This document shows, in pieces, positions 53,856-63,030 of a stretch of DNA of 64,000 nt (its first letter is position 1; every line of letters starts with the position of its first letter). The stretch is taken from contig CBDASI010000002.1 of NCBI GenBank assembly GCA_965199585.1, positions 248,001-312,000 on the forward strand. The letters are read 5' to 3'. Origin of the DNA: JAVVHH01 sp965199585 (GTDB taxonomy: Bacteria > Pseudomonadota > Alphaproteobacteria > Acetobacterales > Acetobacteraceae). Under the pieces are notes generated by a model, which had not been told where the DNA came from, made no database searches, and saw only the letters and a list, made by a program, of their open reading frames with translations. A program made the translations under genes and the position numbers.

Positions 53856-56699
53856 CTAAAGCGCGGCTTCGACCATCCCGGCCAAAGTCTTCAACCCAGC
53901 CGCCACGTCGCCACCGAGATGCACCCGCAGCACCCGCCGCCCACGCTCCGCCAGCACGTCGAAATCGCCCCGCGCCTGCGCCGCGATCACCGTCCCGAAC
54001 GAATACTTCTCGCCCGGTACCGCCAGATCATTCGGATGGTCCGCCGTAATCTGCAGCACCACGCCGCTGTTGGGCCCGCCCTTGTAGGTCTGCCCCGTCG
54101 AATGCAGGAACCGCGGCCCGAACCCGACGCACGTCGCCACGTGCTTCTTGTCCCGGATCGTCGTCCGCAACGCCGTTAGCGCCGCGATCGTCGCCTCATC
54201 GCGTTCGACATACGCCAGCAACGCCACGTAATCGCCCGCCTTGACCCGGCCCATCTGGGCCTTGATCGCCCCAGCCACGTCCGACCCCAGCGTCGTCGCC
54301 GTCTTCCCGTCCGCGAACAGCTTGATCCCCTGCCCTTCGGCAAACGGCGTCTCGCTCGGCAACGAGCCCGAGGCGCTGAACGCGTCCATCAGCTTCTTCG
54401 TCTCGATCTTGCTCGCCTCGACGTCCGGCTGATCGAATGGATCGATCCCGATCACCGACCCGGCCACCGCCGTCGCGAACTCCCACAGGAAGAACACCTG
54501 CCCAACCTGCATCGCCGAATCCACCTCGATCCGAACCACAGGCTGCCCAGCTTCCTCGAGCGCTGCCACCTGCGCGTCCAGCCCGCTCTCACCGGCCAGC
54601 TTCAGATACGCGAACACCCGGTCCTCGCCATACACGCCCGGCGCCCCGATCGGCTCGCCATCCACCGGCACGATGCCCTTGCCGATCTTGCCGGTGCTTT
54701 CCGCCAGCAACTGCTCGAGCCAGGCGCCGACATCGGCCAGCCCCGGCGACGCAAAGATCGTCACCTTGTCCCGCCCAACCTTCGCTGCCTCGCCCAGAAT
54801 GAACCCCAGCTTGGCCCCCGGATTGGCCGCCGGCGGCGTCCCCGTCGCGCACGACCGCACCATCAGCTGCGTCGCGTCGATGAATGCCTTGAGATCGAGC
54901 CCCATCGCCGCCGCCGGCACCATGCCGAAATTCGACAGCACCGAGTAACGACCGCCAATGGTCTTGTCGCCAAAGAACACATCCCCGAACTGATCGCTCT
55001 CGGCGACCTTCTGCATCTTCGAGCCCGGATCCGTCACCGCCATGAAATGCTGCCCGGCCTTGTCGCCGACCGCCTTCTTCATCTCGTCCCAGAAATACGC
55101 CTTGAAGATGTTCGGCTCGAGCGTGCTGCCCGACTTGCTGCTCACGATGCACAGCGTCTTGCTTAGATCGACTTTACCCCGCAGCGCGGTGATCTGCGCC
55201 GGGTCGGTGCTGTCGAGGATATGCAGTGTCGGGAACCCGGCCTGCTTGCCGAACGTCTGCGCCAGCACCTCCGGCCCGAGGCTTGACCCGCCCATCCCCA
55301 GCAACAGCACGTCCGTAAACCCGCCGGCCTTCACCTTGTCCTGGAACGCCTGCAGCTTCGGCAGCTCTTCCTTCATCGCATCGACGACGCGCAGCCAGCC
55401 GAGCCACTTACCCTCGTCGCCGCCGGTCCAAACCGACGCATCGCCCGCCCAGAGATCGCGCAGCGTGCCCTTGGCCGCCCAGTCCTTCGCCCCGGCATCC
55501 GCCGCCTTCTGCAGCCCCTCCGGCAACTTGGCCGACATCGTCGCGACCGTCTTGCCCAACATCGTCGCCCGCTTGACCGCCACCGCGCCCAGCAGCTTGT
55601 CCGCCGCATCGGCAAACAGCTTCACGCCGTCCACCACCAGCGCCTTGGTCACCCCGTCCAAATCCAGCCCAGCCGCTTCGGCCTCCGCCAGCGCCTTCTT
55701 GGCGCCCTCGAGGTCCTCGACCAAGCTCTCCCGCAACGACCCATGGTCGCGGAACGCATCCATCGTCGCCGGCGGGATCGTGTTGACCGTGTCGCGCCCG
55801 ATCAGCTCCTCGACATACAGCACGTCGCTATACGCCTTGTCCTTCACGCCCGTGCTCGCCCACAGCAAACGCTGCGGCTGCGCCCCGGCCTCCGCCAGCT
55901 TCTTCCACCGTGGCGACGCCACCAGTTCGAGATAGTGCTGATACGCCATCTTCGCGTTCGCGATCGCGACCTTCCCGCGCAGCGCCTTCAGCCCGGTCTC
56001 CCCGGCCGCCACCCGCTCGTCGATCTTCTTGTCGATCGCGACATCGATCCGGCTCACGAAGAAGCTCGCCACGCTGGCGATATCCGCCACGCTCTCGCCC
56101 TTGCCGGCCCGCGTCTCCAACCCGGCGATGAACGCCTCCGCCACCGCCTGATACGCCGACAGTGCGAACAACAGCGTGACGTTGATGTTGATCCCTTCGC
56201 TGATCAACGTCTGGATCGCCGCCACGCCCTTATCGGTGCCCGGCACCTTCACCATCAGGTTCGGGCGATCGACCCACTTCCACAGCCGCCGCGCCTCGGC
56301 GATCGTCTCGTCCGTATGCAGCGCCAAATAGGGCGACACCTCGATGCTGACATACCCGTCGACCTTACCGGTCGCCTGATAGACCGGCAGCATCTTGTCG
56401 CACGCCGCCTGGATGTCCTGAACCGCCAGCGCCTCGTAGATATCGAGCGCATCCATGTCGCCCTTCTCAGCCAGCGCCTTGAACCCGTCATCGTAATCCG
56501 TGCCGGACCCCATCGCCTTCTCGAAGATCGCCGGATTGGACGTGATGCCCTTCAGCCCGTCTCGATCGATCAGCTCCTGCAGCTTCGGCCCGATGAAGCT
56601 GCGCTGGATGAAGTCCAGCCACGGGCTCTGCCCATAGGCTTCCATCTGCTTCAGCGGATTACCCACCGCCATGTCGCCAGGCTTGTTGATGACGTTCAT
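53856..56699 (-). CDS. tal-pgi: Bifunctional transaldolase / glucose-6-phosphate isomerase
   Basis: This single 947-residue protein fuses two pentose-phosphate/glycolysis enzymes. The N-terminal transaldolase (about 1-370) has the Schiff-base lysine in LMVKVPGTDKG, and NVTLLFALSAYQAVAEAF. The C-terminal glucose-6-phosphate isomerase (about 400-947) has LLLGMGGSSLGPEV, VSSKSGSTLEPN, and the SIS-type signature, though it is longer than simple SIS domains. The stop and start overlap tkt by TGATG. Such fusions are known in Gluconobacter and other bacteria. Confidence 0.92.
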   Translation of the reverse strand: MNVINKPGDMAVGNPLKQMEAYGQSPWLDFIQRSFIGPKLQELIDRDGLKGITSNPAIFEKAMGSGTDYDDGFKALAEKGDMDALDIYEALAVQDIQAACDKMLPVYQATGKVDGYVSIEVSPYLALHTDETIAEARRLWKWVDRPNLMVKVPGTDKGVAAIQTLISEGININVTLLFALSAYQAVAEAFIAGLETRAGKGESVADIASVASFFVSRIDVAIDKKIDERVAAGETGLKALRGKVAIANAKMAYQHYLELVASPRWKKLAEAGAQPQRLLWASTGVKDKAYSDVLYVEELIGRDTVNTIPPATMDAFRDHGSLRESLVEDLEGAKKALAEAEAAGLDLDGVTKALVVDGVKLFADAADKLLGAVAVKRATMLGKTVATMSAKLPEGLQKAADAGAKDWAAKGTLRDLWAGDASVWTGGDEGKWLGWLRVVDAMKEELPKLQAFQDKVKAGGFTDVLLLGMGGSSLGPEVLAQTFGKQAGFPTLHILDSTDPAQITALRGKVDLSKTLCIVSSKSGSTLEPNIFKAYFWDEMKKAVGDKAGQHFMAVTDPGSKMQKVAESDQFGDVFFGDKTIGGRYSVLSNFGMVPAAAMGLDLKAFIDATQLMVRSCATGTPPAANPGAKLGFILGEAAKVGRDKVTIFASPGLADVGAWLEQLLAESTGKIGKGIVPVDGEPIGAPGVYGEDRVFAYLKLAGESGLDAQVAALEEAGQPVVRIEVDSAMQVGQVFFLWEFATAVAGSVIGIDPFDQPDVEASKIETKKLMDAFSASGSLPSETPFAEGQGIKLFADGKTATTLGSDVAGAIKAQMGRVKAGDYVALLAYVERDEATIAALTALRTTIRDKKHVATCVGFGPRFLHSTGQTYKGGPNSGVVLQITADHPNDLAVPGEKYSFGTVIAAQARGDFDVLAERGRRVLRVHLGGDVAAGLKTLAGMVEAAL

Positions 56700-58789
56700 C
56701 ACTTGCCTCCCTTTGCCAGGCCGCGTGCCGACTCCAGCACCGCCTCCGGCGTGAACCCAAACTTCTTCATCAGCGCCGACGCCGGCGCCGACGCCCCGAA
56801 CGTGTGCATCCCGATCACCTTGCCCTTCGGCCCGACATACCGGTCCCAGCCCATGCTCGACCCCTGCTCGACCGCCAGCCGCGCCGGAACCTCGCTCGGC
56901 AGCACGCTCTCGCGATACGCCTCGTCCTGGTCCTCGAACAATTCCCAGCTCGGCATCGACACCACCCGCGCCTTGACGCCCTCTTCGGTGAGCTTCTCGT
57001 AAGCCCCGACGCACAGCGAAACCTCGCTCCCCGTCCCGATCAGGATCACGTCCGGCGTGCCCTCGCAGCTCGCCATCACGTAAGCGCCCTTCGCCACACC
57101 CTCGGCCGAGGCATACTTTGTCCGGTCGAACGTCGGCAGCGCCTGCCGGCTCAGCGCGAACGCCACCGGCTTGTCGTGCTCCCGCATCGCCACCCGCCAA
57201 CCTTCCGCCACCTCGTTGGCGTCCGCCGGCCGCAACACGATCATCCCCGGGATCGCCCGCAGCGCGATCAACTGCTCGATCGGCTGATGCGTCGGCCCGT
57301 CCTCGCCCACCCCGATGCTGTCATGCGTGAAGATGTAGATGACCGGCAGCTCCATGATCGCCGCCAGGCGGATCGGCGGCTTCATGTAGTCGCTGAAGAT
57401 CAGGAACCCGGACCCGTATGCCCGCAGCCCGGCCAGCGCCATGCCGTTGCAAATGCTGCCCATTGCATGCTCGCGAATGCCGAAATGCAGGTTGCGCCCG
57501 GAGTAATCCCCAGACTCGAAGCTCCCCGCCCCATCGAACGTCATGTTCGACTTCGTCGACGGCGCCAGATCCGCCGCCCCACCGATCAACCACGGCACCC
57601 GCTTGGCAATCGCGTTCAGCACCTTCTGCGACGAATCCCGCGACGCGACCCCCTTCGCATCCGCCGCGAACACCGGCACCTCACTGTCCCATCCCTCCGG
57701 TAGTTCGTGCCCGTCGATCATGTCGATCTCGGCCGCCAGCTCCGGATACTCGGCGCGATACCGCTCCAGCATCGCCATCCACTCGTGCCGCAGCTTCGAC
57801 CCGCGGGCCCCCAGCTTTTTGTCGAAATGCGCCTGCACCCCGTCCGGCACCCGGAACGTCTCGTCCTCCGGCCAGCCGTAGAACCGCTTGGCCGCCTTGA
57901 TCTCCTCGTCGCCCAACGGCTCACCATGCGCCTCGCGCGTGCCCTGCTTCTTCGGCGCTCCGTACCCGATCACGCTGTGCACGATGATCATCGTCGGCTT
58001 GTCGTGGACCATTCCGGCTTCCTGGAGATTCTCCAGCAACGCCGTGGTATCGTTCGCATCCTCCAGATGCCGCACGTTCCAGCCATAGGCCTGGAACCGC
58101 GCCCCTACGTCCTCACTGAACGCCAGGTTGGTCGAGCCTTCGATGGTGATGTGATTGCTGTCGTAGATCCAAACCAGGTTCGACAGCTTCAGGTGCCCGG
58201 CCACGCTGGCCGCCTCGCTCGACACCCCCTCCATCATGTCGCCGTCGCCGCACAGCGCGTAGATCCGGTAATCGTAAAGGTCATATCCCGGCTTGTTGTA
58301 GCGCGCTGCCATGTGGCGCTGCGCCATCGCCATCCCGACCGAGTTCGACACGCCCTGCCCCAACGGCCCCGTCGTCGTCTCCACGCCCGACGTGAACCGA
58401 TACTCCGGATGCCCCGGCGTCACGCTGCTCAGCTGCCGGAACTGCTTGATGTCCTCCAACGTCACCGCCGCCTCGTTCAGCGGCCCGTGCTGCCCGAGCT
58501 TCTTCACCCCAGACAGGAACAGCAGCGAATACAGCAGCATCGACGCGTGCCCGACGCTCAGCACGAACCGGTCCCGGCCCGGCCATGACGGATCCGCCGG
58601 GTCGTAGCGCAGCATGTCCTGCCACAGCGTGTAGGCCACCGGGGCCAACGCCATCGGCGTCCCCGGATGTCCGGATTTAGCCTTCTGCACCGCATCCATC
58701 GACAGCGTGCGGATCGTATCGATGCACAGCGTGTCGATGTTCGTTTCTGCGGGCTCGGCCCCAACCAACTCGTTTTGTGCAGCCGACAT
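56699..58789 (-). CDS. tkt: Transketolase
   Basis: The 696-residue thiamine-diphosphate enzyme has KSGHPGTPMALAPVAYTLW, the TPP motif GDGDMMEGVSSEAASVAGHLKLSNLVWIYDSN (GDG ... N), and the C-terminal GVGEDGPTHQPIEQL. ATG 58789 gives the conserved start; the frame is open to GTG 58846. It is the first gene of the operon tkt, tal-pgi, gnd, zwf, HAD, pgl and overlaps tal-pgi by one TGATG. The promoter should lie in the 150 bases shared with chaC-like. Confidence 0.95.
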   Translation of the reverse strand: MSAAQNELVGAEPAETNIDTLCIDTIRTLSMDAVQKAKSGHPGTPMALAPVAYTLWQDMLRYDPADPSWPGRDRFVLSVGHASMLLYSLLFLSGVKKLGQHGPLNEAAVTLEDIKQFRQLSSVTPGHPEYRFTSGVETTTGPLGQGVSNSVGMAMAQRHMAARYNKPGYDLYDYRIYALCGDGDMMEGVSSEAASVAGHLKLSNLVWIYDSNHITIEGSTNLAFSEDVGARFQAYGWNVRHLEDANDTTALLENLQEAGMVHDKPTMIIVHSVIGYGAPKKQGTREAHGEPLGDEEIKAAKRFYGWPEDETFRVPDGVQAHFDKKLGARGSKLRHEWMAMLERYRAEYPELAAEIDMIDGHELPEGWDSEVPVFAADAKGVASRDSSQKVLNAIAKRVPWLIGGAADLAPSTKSNMTFDGAGSFESGDYSGRNLHFGIREHAMGSICNGMALAGLRAYGSGFLIFSDYMKPPIRLAAIMELPVIYIFTHDSIGVGEDGPTHQPIEQLIALRAIPGMIVLRPADANEVAEGWRVAMREHDKPVAFALSRQALPTFDRTKYASAEGVAKGAYVMASCEGTPDVILIGTGSEVSLCVGAYEKLTEEGVKARVVSMPSWELFEDQDEAYRESVLPSEVPARLAVEQGSSMGWDRYVGPKGKVIGMHTFGASAPASALMKKFGFTPEAVLESARGLAKGGK

Positions 58790-58939
58790 GTTCGTCCCCT
58801 TGGCAGACTCGCCCGGCCGAACGCGGTCCCGGACGAAGTGGCCCACCGATGATCGTCACGGACTCTGCGCCGTAACCAGTGGTGATGCAACGGACAGACC
58901 CGTGACGAAGTTCTACCGCATGTGCGAATAGATCGGCTG

Positions 58940-59671
58940 ATGACGCGCACCCCGACCATTCCGATCCAGCCAGTCATAACCCGCGCGATGCTCCTCGACG
59001 GTGGTCTCGACCGCATGATCGGCGACGGCATCCCCGGCCTGGTCCGCCTCACCCTCGAGGAACGCGCCGCCTCCCTGGCCGCCACGCTCGCTGCCCGCCC
59101 CGCCCCGCTACCCTGCGACGCCGCACCCGGCATCTGGGTCTTCGCCTACGGCTCTCTCATCTGGAACCCGGCCATGGAGTTCCTCGAGCGCCGCTTCGCC
59201 CGCCTCCACGGCTGGCACCGCTCCTTCTGCCTCTCCACCGCCGCCGGCCGCGGCACCCCCGAGCTCCCCGGCCTCGTCCTCGGCCTCGACCGTGGCGGCG
59301 CCTGCGCCGGCGCAGCCTTCCTCATCGCCGATGCCGCGCTCGAAACCGAACTCTCTCTCTTATGGTGTCGCGAGATGCTCGCCGGCAGCTACACCCCGCG
59401 CTGGGTCACCCTGCGCGGCGGCGACGGCATCCCTTATGGTCACGCCATCGCCTTCACCATCAATCGCACGGCCGCCCAATATACCGGCGCCATGACCGAA
59501 GCCGACATCGTCGACCGCCTTGCCCGCGCCGCCGGCACCCTGGGCAGTTCCGCCGACTACCTATTTCAGACTCGCGACGGCCTCCGCGCACTCGGCATCA
59601 AAGACCGGCACATCGAGCACCTGGCCACGGAAGTCGAAGCTCAGTTGGCGAAGAACCGCGCCGATCCGTAG
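58940..59671 (+). CDS. Gamma-glutamylcyclotransferase (ChaC-like)
   Basis: The 243-residue protein has the GGCT loop VFAYGSLIWNPAMEF, then ARLHGWHRSFCL and ELSLLWCREMLAGSYTPRWV. ChaC enzymes cut glutathione to 5-oxoproline and Cys-Gly. The catalytic glutamate expected near LLWxRE is present as WCREM. ATG 58940 is preferred; a GTG at 58922 adds six residues. It diverges from tkt. The last 31 bases overlap the 3' end of the next small gene on the other strand. Confidence 0.85.
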   Translation: MTRTPTIPIQPVITRAMLLDGGLDRMIGDGIPGLVRLTLEERAASLAATLAARPAPLPCDAAPGIWVFAYGSLIWNPAMEFLERRFARLHGWHRSFCLSTAAGRGTPELPGLVLGLDRGGACAGAAFLIADAALETELSLLWCREMLAGSYTPRWVTLRGGDGIPYGHAIAFTINRTAAQYTGAMTEADIVDRLARAAGTLGSSADYLFQTRDGLRALGIKDRHIEHLATEVEAQLAKNRADP

Positions 59672-59847
59672 CGCCGATGCGCGAACTCCAGCGCATTTCG
59701 GCACGCATTCGGCCCGCTGAACGCCTCTTCCGCCATCTGGTGGTCCGGCGCCTCGACCAACCATCGATCCGGCATATCGCCGTCGCGATACACGAGCGCC
59801 GCTTCGACGCGGGGGCCTTCGAGATGCGTGGTGAGTTTCGTTGTCAT
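59641..59847 (-). CDS. Small hypothetical protein
   Basis: The 68-residue frame begins MTTKLTTHLEGPRVEAALVYRD and ends YGSARFFAN. Its amino-acid mix is protein-like, with MPDRWLVEAPDHQMAEEAF and LEFAHRRYGSARFF. I recall similar tails in small alphaproteobacterial proteins but cannot name a family. It is convergent with the ChaC-like gene, overlapping by 31 bases. Longer starts (to 59955) add a serine-rich, unlikely stretch. Confidence 0.5.
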   Translation of the reverse strand: MTTKLTTHLEGPRVEAALVYRDGDMPDRWLVEAPDHQMAEEAFSGPNACRNALEFAHRRYGSARFFAN

Positions 59848-60015
59848 CGATGATGACGACGATACGCTGCACCGCAATAAACGCAAGACCGGTAAACGCA
59901 CGGTCGAAAACGCCCTTTTTAAGGCCGCCGACCCACAAACGAATCCAGCTTGCAAGCCGCTCCGGCCTGGGGAAAACTATGCCTAACGCGTGAAACACGT
60001 GACTGGGGAGAGAGG

Positions 60016-60399
60016 ATGCGTCCTGGACTACTCGTCGTCGCCTGCATTGCGACTTGGGCAACAACTGCTTCCGCGCAAATGCCCATTCCCGAGGCGGCGC
60101 CCCCCGACGGCGCCAAGCTGTTCCGCAACCAGTGCGCGACCTGCCACACGCTCCATGCCAGCGAGCCGAAGCGTCAGGGCCCCACGCTGGAACACGTCTA
60201 CGACCGCAAGATCGGCAGCATCGAGGACTACGCCTACACGGCCGGCTATCGCGAGTCCGAGCAGAAATGGACCGCCGAGAACCTCGACAGGTATCTCACC
60301 AGCCCGGCGGCCATGTTCCCCGGCAGCACCATGGCCTACCGCCAGGCCAACGCGACCACCCGACAAGCGATCATCGCCTACCTCAAGGACCAAAGTTGA
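60016..60399 (+). CDS. Small class I cytochrome c, periplasmic
   Basis: The 127-residue product has a signal peptide (LLVVACIATWATTASA) and one haem site C40-A-T-C43-H44. A distal methionine in FPGSTMAYR is the likely axial ligand. It resembles mitochondrial-type cytochrome c (GPTLEHVYDRKIGSIEDYAYT). AGAGAGG precedes the ATG. It is the first gene of a cluster with glyoxalase-like, Tat small-subunit and GMC genes, where it may accept electrons from the GMC enzyme. Confidence 0.88.
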   Translation: MRPGLLVVACIATWATTASAQMPIPEAAPPDGAKLFRNQCATCHTLHASEPKRQGPTLEHVYDRKIGSIEDYAYTAGYRESEQKWTAENLDRYLTSPAAMFPGSTMAYRQANATTRQAIIAYLKDQS

Positions 60400-60795
60400 A
60401 TGGCCAAGCCGATCCACTCCATGATTCGAGTACTCGAGGAAAACCGCTCCGTTGCCTTCTACCGTGACGCGATGGGCCTCGAGATCTCGGACCGCTACGA
60501 CTTCGACAAGTTCACACTCGTCTACCTGAAGTCTCCTGATTCACCGTTTGAATTAGAGCTGACGATCAACAAGGACCAAACCGAACCTTACGACCTCGGT
60601 AAAGGCTACGGACACCTCGCCGTGTCCGTAGACGATCTCGAAGCCGCGAAATCCAAGATGCACGAGGCTGGCGCCACGCCCGGCGACATCAAGGAAATCA
60701 AACACGACGGCGAACTACTGGGCCGCTTCTTCTTCATCAAGGACCCCGACGGCTACAGCATCGAGGTCCTGCAACGATACGGCCGCTTCGCTTAA
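60400..60795 (+). CDS. Glyoxalase I family protein (lactoylglutathione lyase-like)
   Basis: The 131-residue VOC-fold protein has the four usual metal ligands H6, E53, H72 and E122, and the typical SVAFYRDAMGLEISDRYDF start. Glyoxalase I converts hemithioacetals, mainly methylglyoxal with glutathione, to lactoylglutathione. It begins right after the cytochrome stop (TGAATG) and is followed by the Tat subunit. Base composition is a little less GC-rich than its neighbours. Confidence 0.85.
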   Translation: MAKPIHSMIRVLEENRSVAFYRDAMGLEISDRYDFDKFTLVYLKSPDSPFELELTINKDQTEPYDLGKGYGHLAVSVDDLEAAKSKMHEAGATPGDIKEIKHDGELLGRFFFIKDPDGYSIEVLQRYGRFA

Positions 60796-60819
60796 CAAAA
60801 CGTAAAGGGAGGAAAACAA

Positions 60820-61365
60820 ATGCGAGAAGTCGATAAACAGACCCGCTTCAGCCGCCGCGGCGTCCTCCGCGCCGGCGCCACCGCCGTCCCGGCTGCCGCC
60901 TTCATCGGCAACGCCATCAGCCCCACCGCCGCCTGGGCCGAAACCGCCAAATCCATCACCCCACACGCCATGGCCACCATGGCCCTCGTCGCCCGAGACA
61001 TCTACCCGCACGACCACATCGTCGACGCCTTCTACATCAACGCCGTCACCCCCTGGGACGCCCGCGGCACCAAGGACCCGGCCATCCGCGACATGATCCT
61101 CGACGGCATCGCCCGCCTCGACAAGGACGCCAACGACAAGCACGGCGTCGACTACCTCAACGTCGGTTGGGAAGCCGACCGCGTGAAGCTGCTCCAGGGC
61201 ATCGAGGAATCGAAGTTCTTCCGCACCGTCCGCGCCGACCTCGTCGTCTCGCTGTACAACCAGCCCGAGATCTGGCCCAAATTCGGCTACGAGGGCTCCT
61301 CGGCCGAATACGGCGGCTACATCAATCGCGGCTTCAACGACATCGATTGGCTCCCGTCGGTCTAA
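60820..61365 (+). CDS. Tat-exported small subunit of a GMC dehydrogenase (gluconate 2-dehydrogenase subunit 3-like)
   Basis: The 181-residue product begins with the twin-arginine motif FSRRGVLRAG (R12-R13) and a hydrophobic segment ending AAWA. The rest matches the gluconate/sorbitol-dehydrogenase subunit 3 family: HAMATMALVARDIYPHD and SSAEYGGYINRGFNDIDWLP. In known complexes this subunit escorts the FAD-containing large subunit through the Tat pathway. It stands 13 bases before the GMC gene, whose own start has no signal peptide. Confidence 0.87.
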   Translation: MREVDKQTRFSRRGVLRAGATAVPAAAFIGNAISPTAAWAETAKSITPHAMATMALVARDIYPHDHIVDAFYINAVTPWDARGTKDPAIRDMILDGIARLDKDANDKHGVDYLNVGWEADRVKLLQGIEESKFFRTVRADLVVSLYNQPEIWPKFGYEGSSAEYGGYINRGFNDIDWLPSV

Positions 61366-61378
61366 GGAGGATCTCGCC

Positions 61379-62947
61379 ATGGCTCAATTCGACCTGAACG
61401 ACGACACCCTCGTCGTCATCATCGGCTCCGGCGCCGGCGGCGGCACCCTCGGCAACGAACTCGCCCAAAAGGGCATCAAGTGCGTCATCCTCGAGGCCGG
61501 CGACCGTCACGAGATCCAGGACTTCGTCAACGACGAATGGGCCAGCTTCGCCCAGCTCGCCTGGAAGGACCAGCGCACCACCTCCGGCACCTGGCGCGTC
61601 GGCAAGGACTTCCCCAACCTCCCCGCCTGGATCGTCAAATCCGTCGGCGGCAGCACCGTCCACTGGGCCGGCGCCTCGCTCCGCATCGAGCCGCACGAAT
61701 TCCAAAGCCGCACCGTCTACGGCGCCGTCGCCGGTGCCAACATCCACGACTGGCCCATCACCCGCGAAGAGCTCGACCCTTACTATGAGAAGGCCGAGTT
61801 CAAGATGGGCGTCACCCGCACCAACAACATCCCCGGCCTCCCCGGCAACAACAACTTCAAGGTCATGGAAGCCGGCGCCAAGAAGCTCGGCTACAAGGAA
61901 GTCCACTCCGGCCGCATGGCCATCAACAGCGAGCCCCGCGACGGCCGCGGCTCCTGCCAGCAGATCGGCTTCTGCTTCCAGGGCTGCAAATCCGGCGCCA
62001 AATGGTCGACTCTCTACACCGAGATCCCCAAGGGCGAGGCCACCGGCAACCTGGAAGTCCGCCCCAACTCGATGGCCGTCCACATCGAGCACGACGACAC
62101 CGGCAAGGTCACCGCCGTGGTTTATTCCGACGAGAACGGCACCCTGCAGCGCCAGAAAGCCCACATCGTCGCCGTCGCCGGCAACTCCATCGAAAGCCCG
62201 CGCCTGCTGCTTAACAGCGCCTCGAACACGTTCAAAGACGGCCTGGCCAACAGCTCCGGCCAAGTCGGCCGCAACTACATGCGGCACATGACCGGCAACG
62301 TGTACGGCATCTTCGAAAAGCCGGTGCACATGTACCGCGGCACCACCATGGCCGGCATCGTCCGCGACGAAGCCCGGCACGACCCCTCCCGCGGCTTCGT
62401 CGGCGGTTACGAGCTCGAGACCGTCTCCCTCGGCATTCCCTTCATGGCCGCCTTCATGGACCCCGGCGCCTGGGGCCGTTCCTTCACCTCCGCCATGGAC
62501 GACTACGCCCACATGGCCGGCATGTGGATCGTCGGCGAGGACCTCGCCCAGGAAACCAACCGCATCACCCTCGACCCGGCGGTCAAGGACAAGAACGGCA
62601 TGCCCGTCGCCTCCGTTCATTACGACGACCACCCCAACGACATCGCCATGCGCGCCCACGCCGTCCAGCAGGGCACCGCCATCTACAAGGCCGTCGGCGC
62701 CATCCGCACCATCCCCACCCCGCCCTACCCCAGCACTCACAACCTCGGCACCAACCGCATGAGCGCCGATGCCAAGGACGGCGTGGTCAACAAGCTCGGC
62801 CAGTCCCACGACATCAAGAACCTGTTCGTCTCCGACGGCAGCCAGTTCACCAGCGGCGCCGCCTGCAACCCCACTCTGACCATTGTCTCCCTGGCCATCC
62901 GCCAGGCCGACACCATCGCCAACATGATGCAGCGCCGCGAAGTCTGA
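61379..62947 (+). CDS. GMC family oxidoreductase (FAD, large subunit)
   Basis: The 522-residue protein has the FAD-binding motif VVIIGSGAGGGTLGNELAQKGIKCVILEAGDRHE near the N-terminus. Its C-terminal catalytic region includes a THNLGTNRM histidine and CNPTLTIVSLAIR asparagine. No signal peptide is present, consistent with export bound to the Tat subunit. AAGGAGG precedes the ATG. It probably oxidises an alcohol or sugar; the substrate cannot be assigned. A strong hairpin at 62960-62983 follows the stop. Confidence 0.93.
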   Translation: MAQFDLNDDTLVVIIGSGAGGGTLGNELAQKGIKCVILEAGDRHEIQDFVNDEWASFAQLAWKDQRTTSGTWRVGKDFPNLPAWIVKSVGGSTVHWAGASLRIEPHEFQSRTVYGAVAGANIHDWPITREELDPYYEKAEFKMGVTRTNNIPGLPGNNNFKVMEAGAKKLGYKEVHSGRMAINSEPRDGRGSCQQIGFCFQGCKSGAKWSTLYTEIPKGEATGNLEVRPNSMAVHIEHDDTGKVTAVVYSDENGTLQRQKAHIVAVAGNSIESPRLLLNSASNTFKDGLANSSGQVGRNYMRHMTGNVYGIFEKPVHMYRGTTMAGIVRDEARHDPSRGFVGGYELETVSLGIPFMAAFMDPGAWGRSFTSAMDDYAHMAGMWIVGEDLAQETNRITLDPAVKDKNGMPVASVHYDDHPNDIAMRAHAVQQGTAIYKAVGAIRTIPTPPYPSTHNLGTNRMSADAKDGVVNKLGQSHDIKNLFVSDGSQFTSGAACNPTLTIVSLAIRQADTIANMMQRREV

Positions 62948-62959
62948 GACTTCACTCCA

Positions 62960-62983
62960 CCCTCTCCCGTGCGCGGGAGAGGG
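62960..62983 (+). terminator. Terminator-like palindrome (family C) after the GMC gene
   Basis: CCCTCTCCCG pairs perfectly with CGGGAGAGGG around a four-base TGCG loop, starting 13 bases after the GMC stop. There is no T-run. It shares the CTCTCCCG core with the hairpins at 40303-40334 and 53785-53806. Confidence 0.75.
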
Positions 62984-63030
62984 CCACGGACGGTTGCCCT
63001 TTAACGGTTTCTAAACCACTCGCCGCCTAA

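Noticed and set aside
63001..63020. CtrA-like site (TTAA-N7-TAAAC) before the Tad-like gene
   Set aside because: It misses the consensus TTAA-N7-TTAAC by at least one position, and single near matches are common in intergenic DNA.
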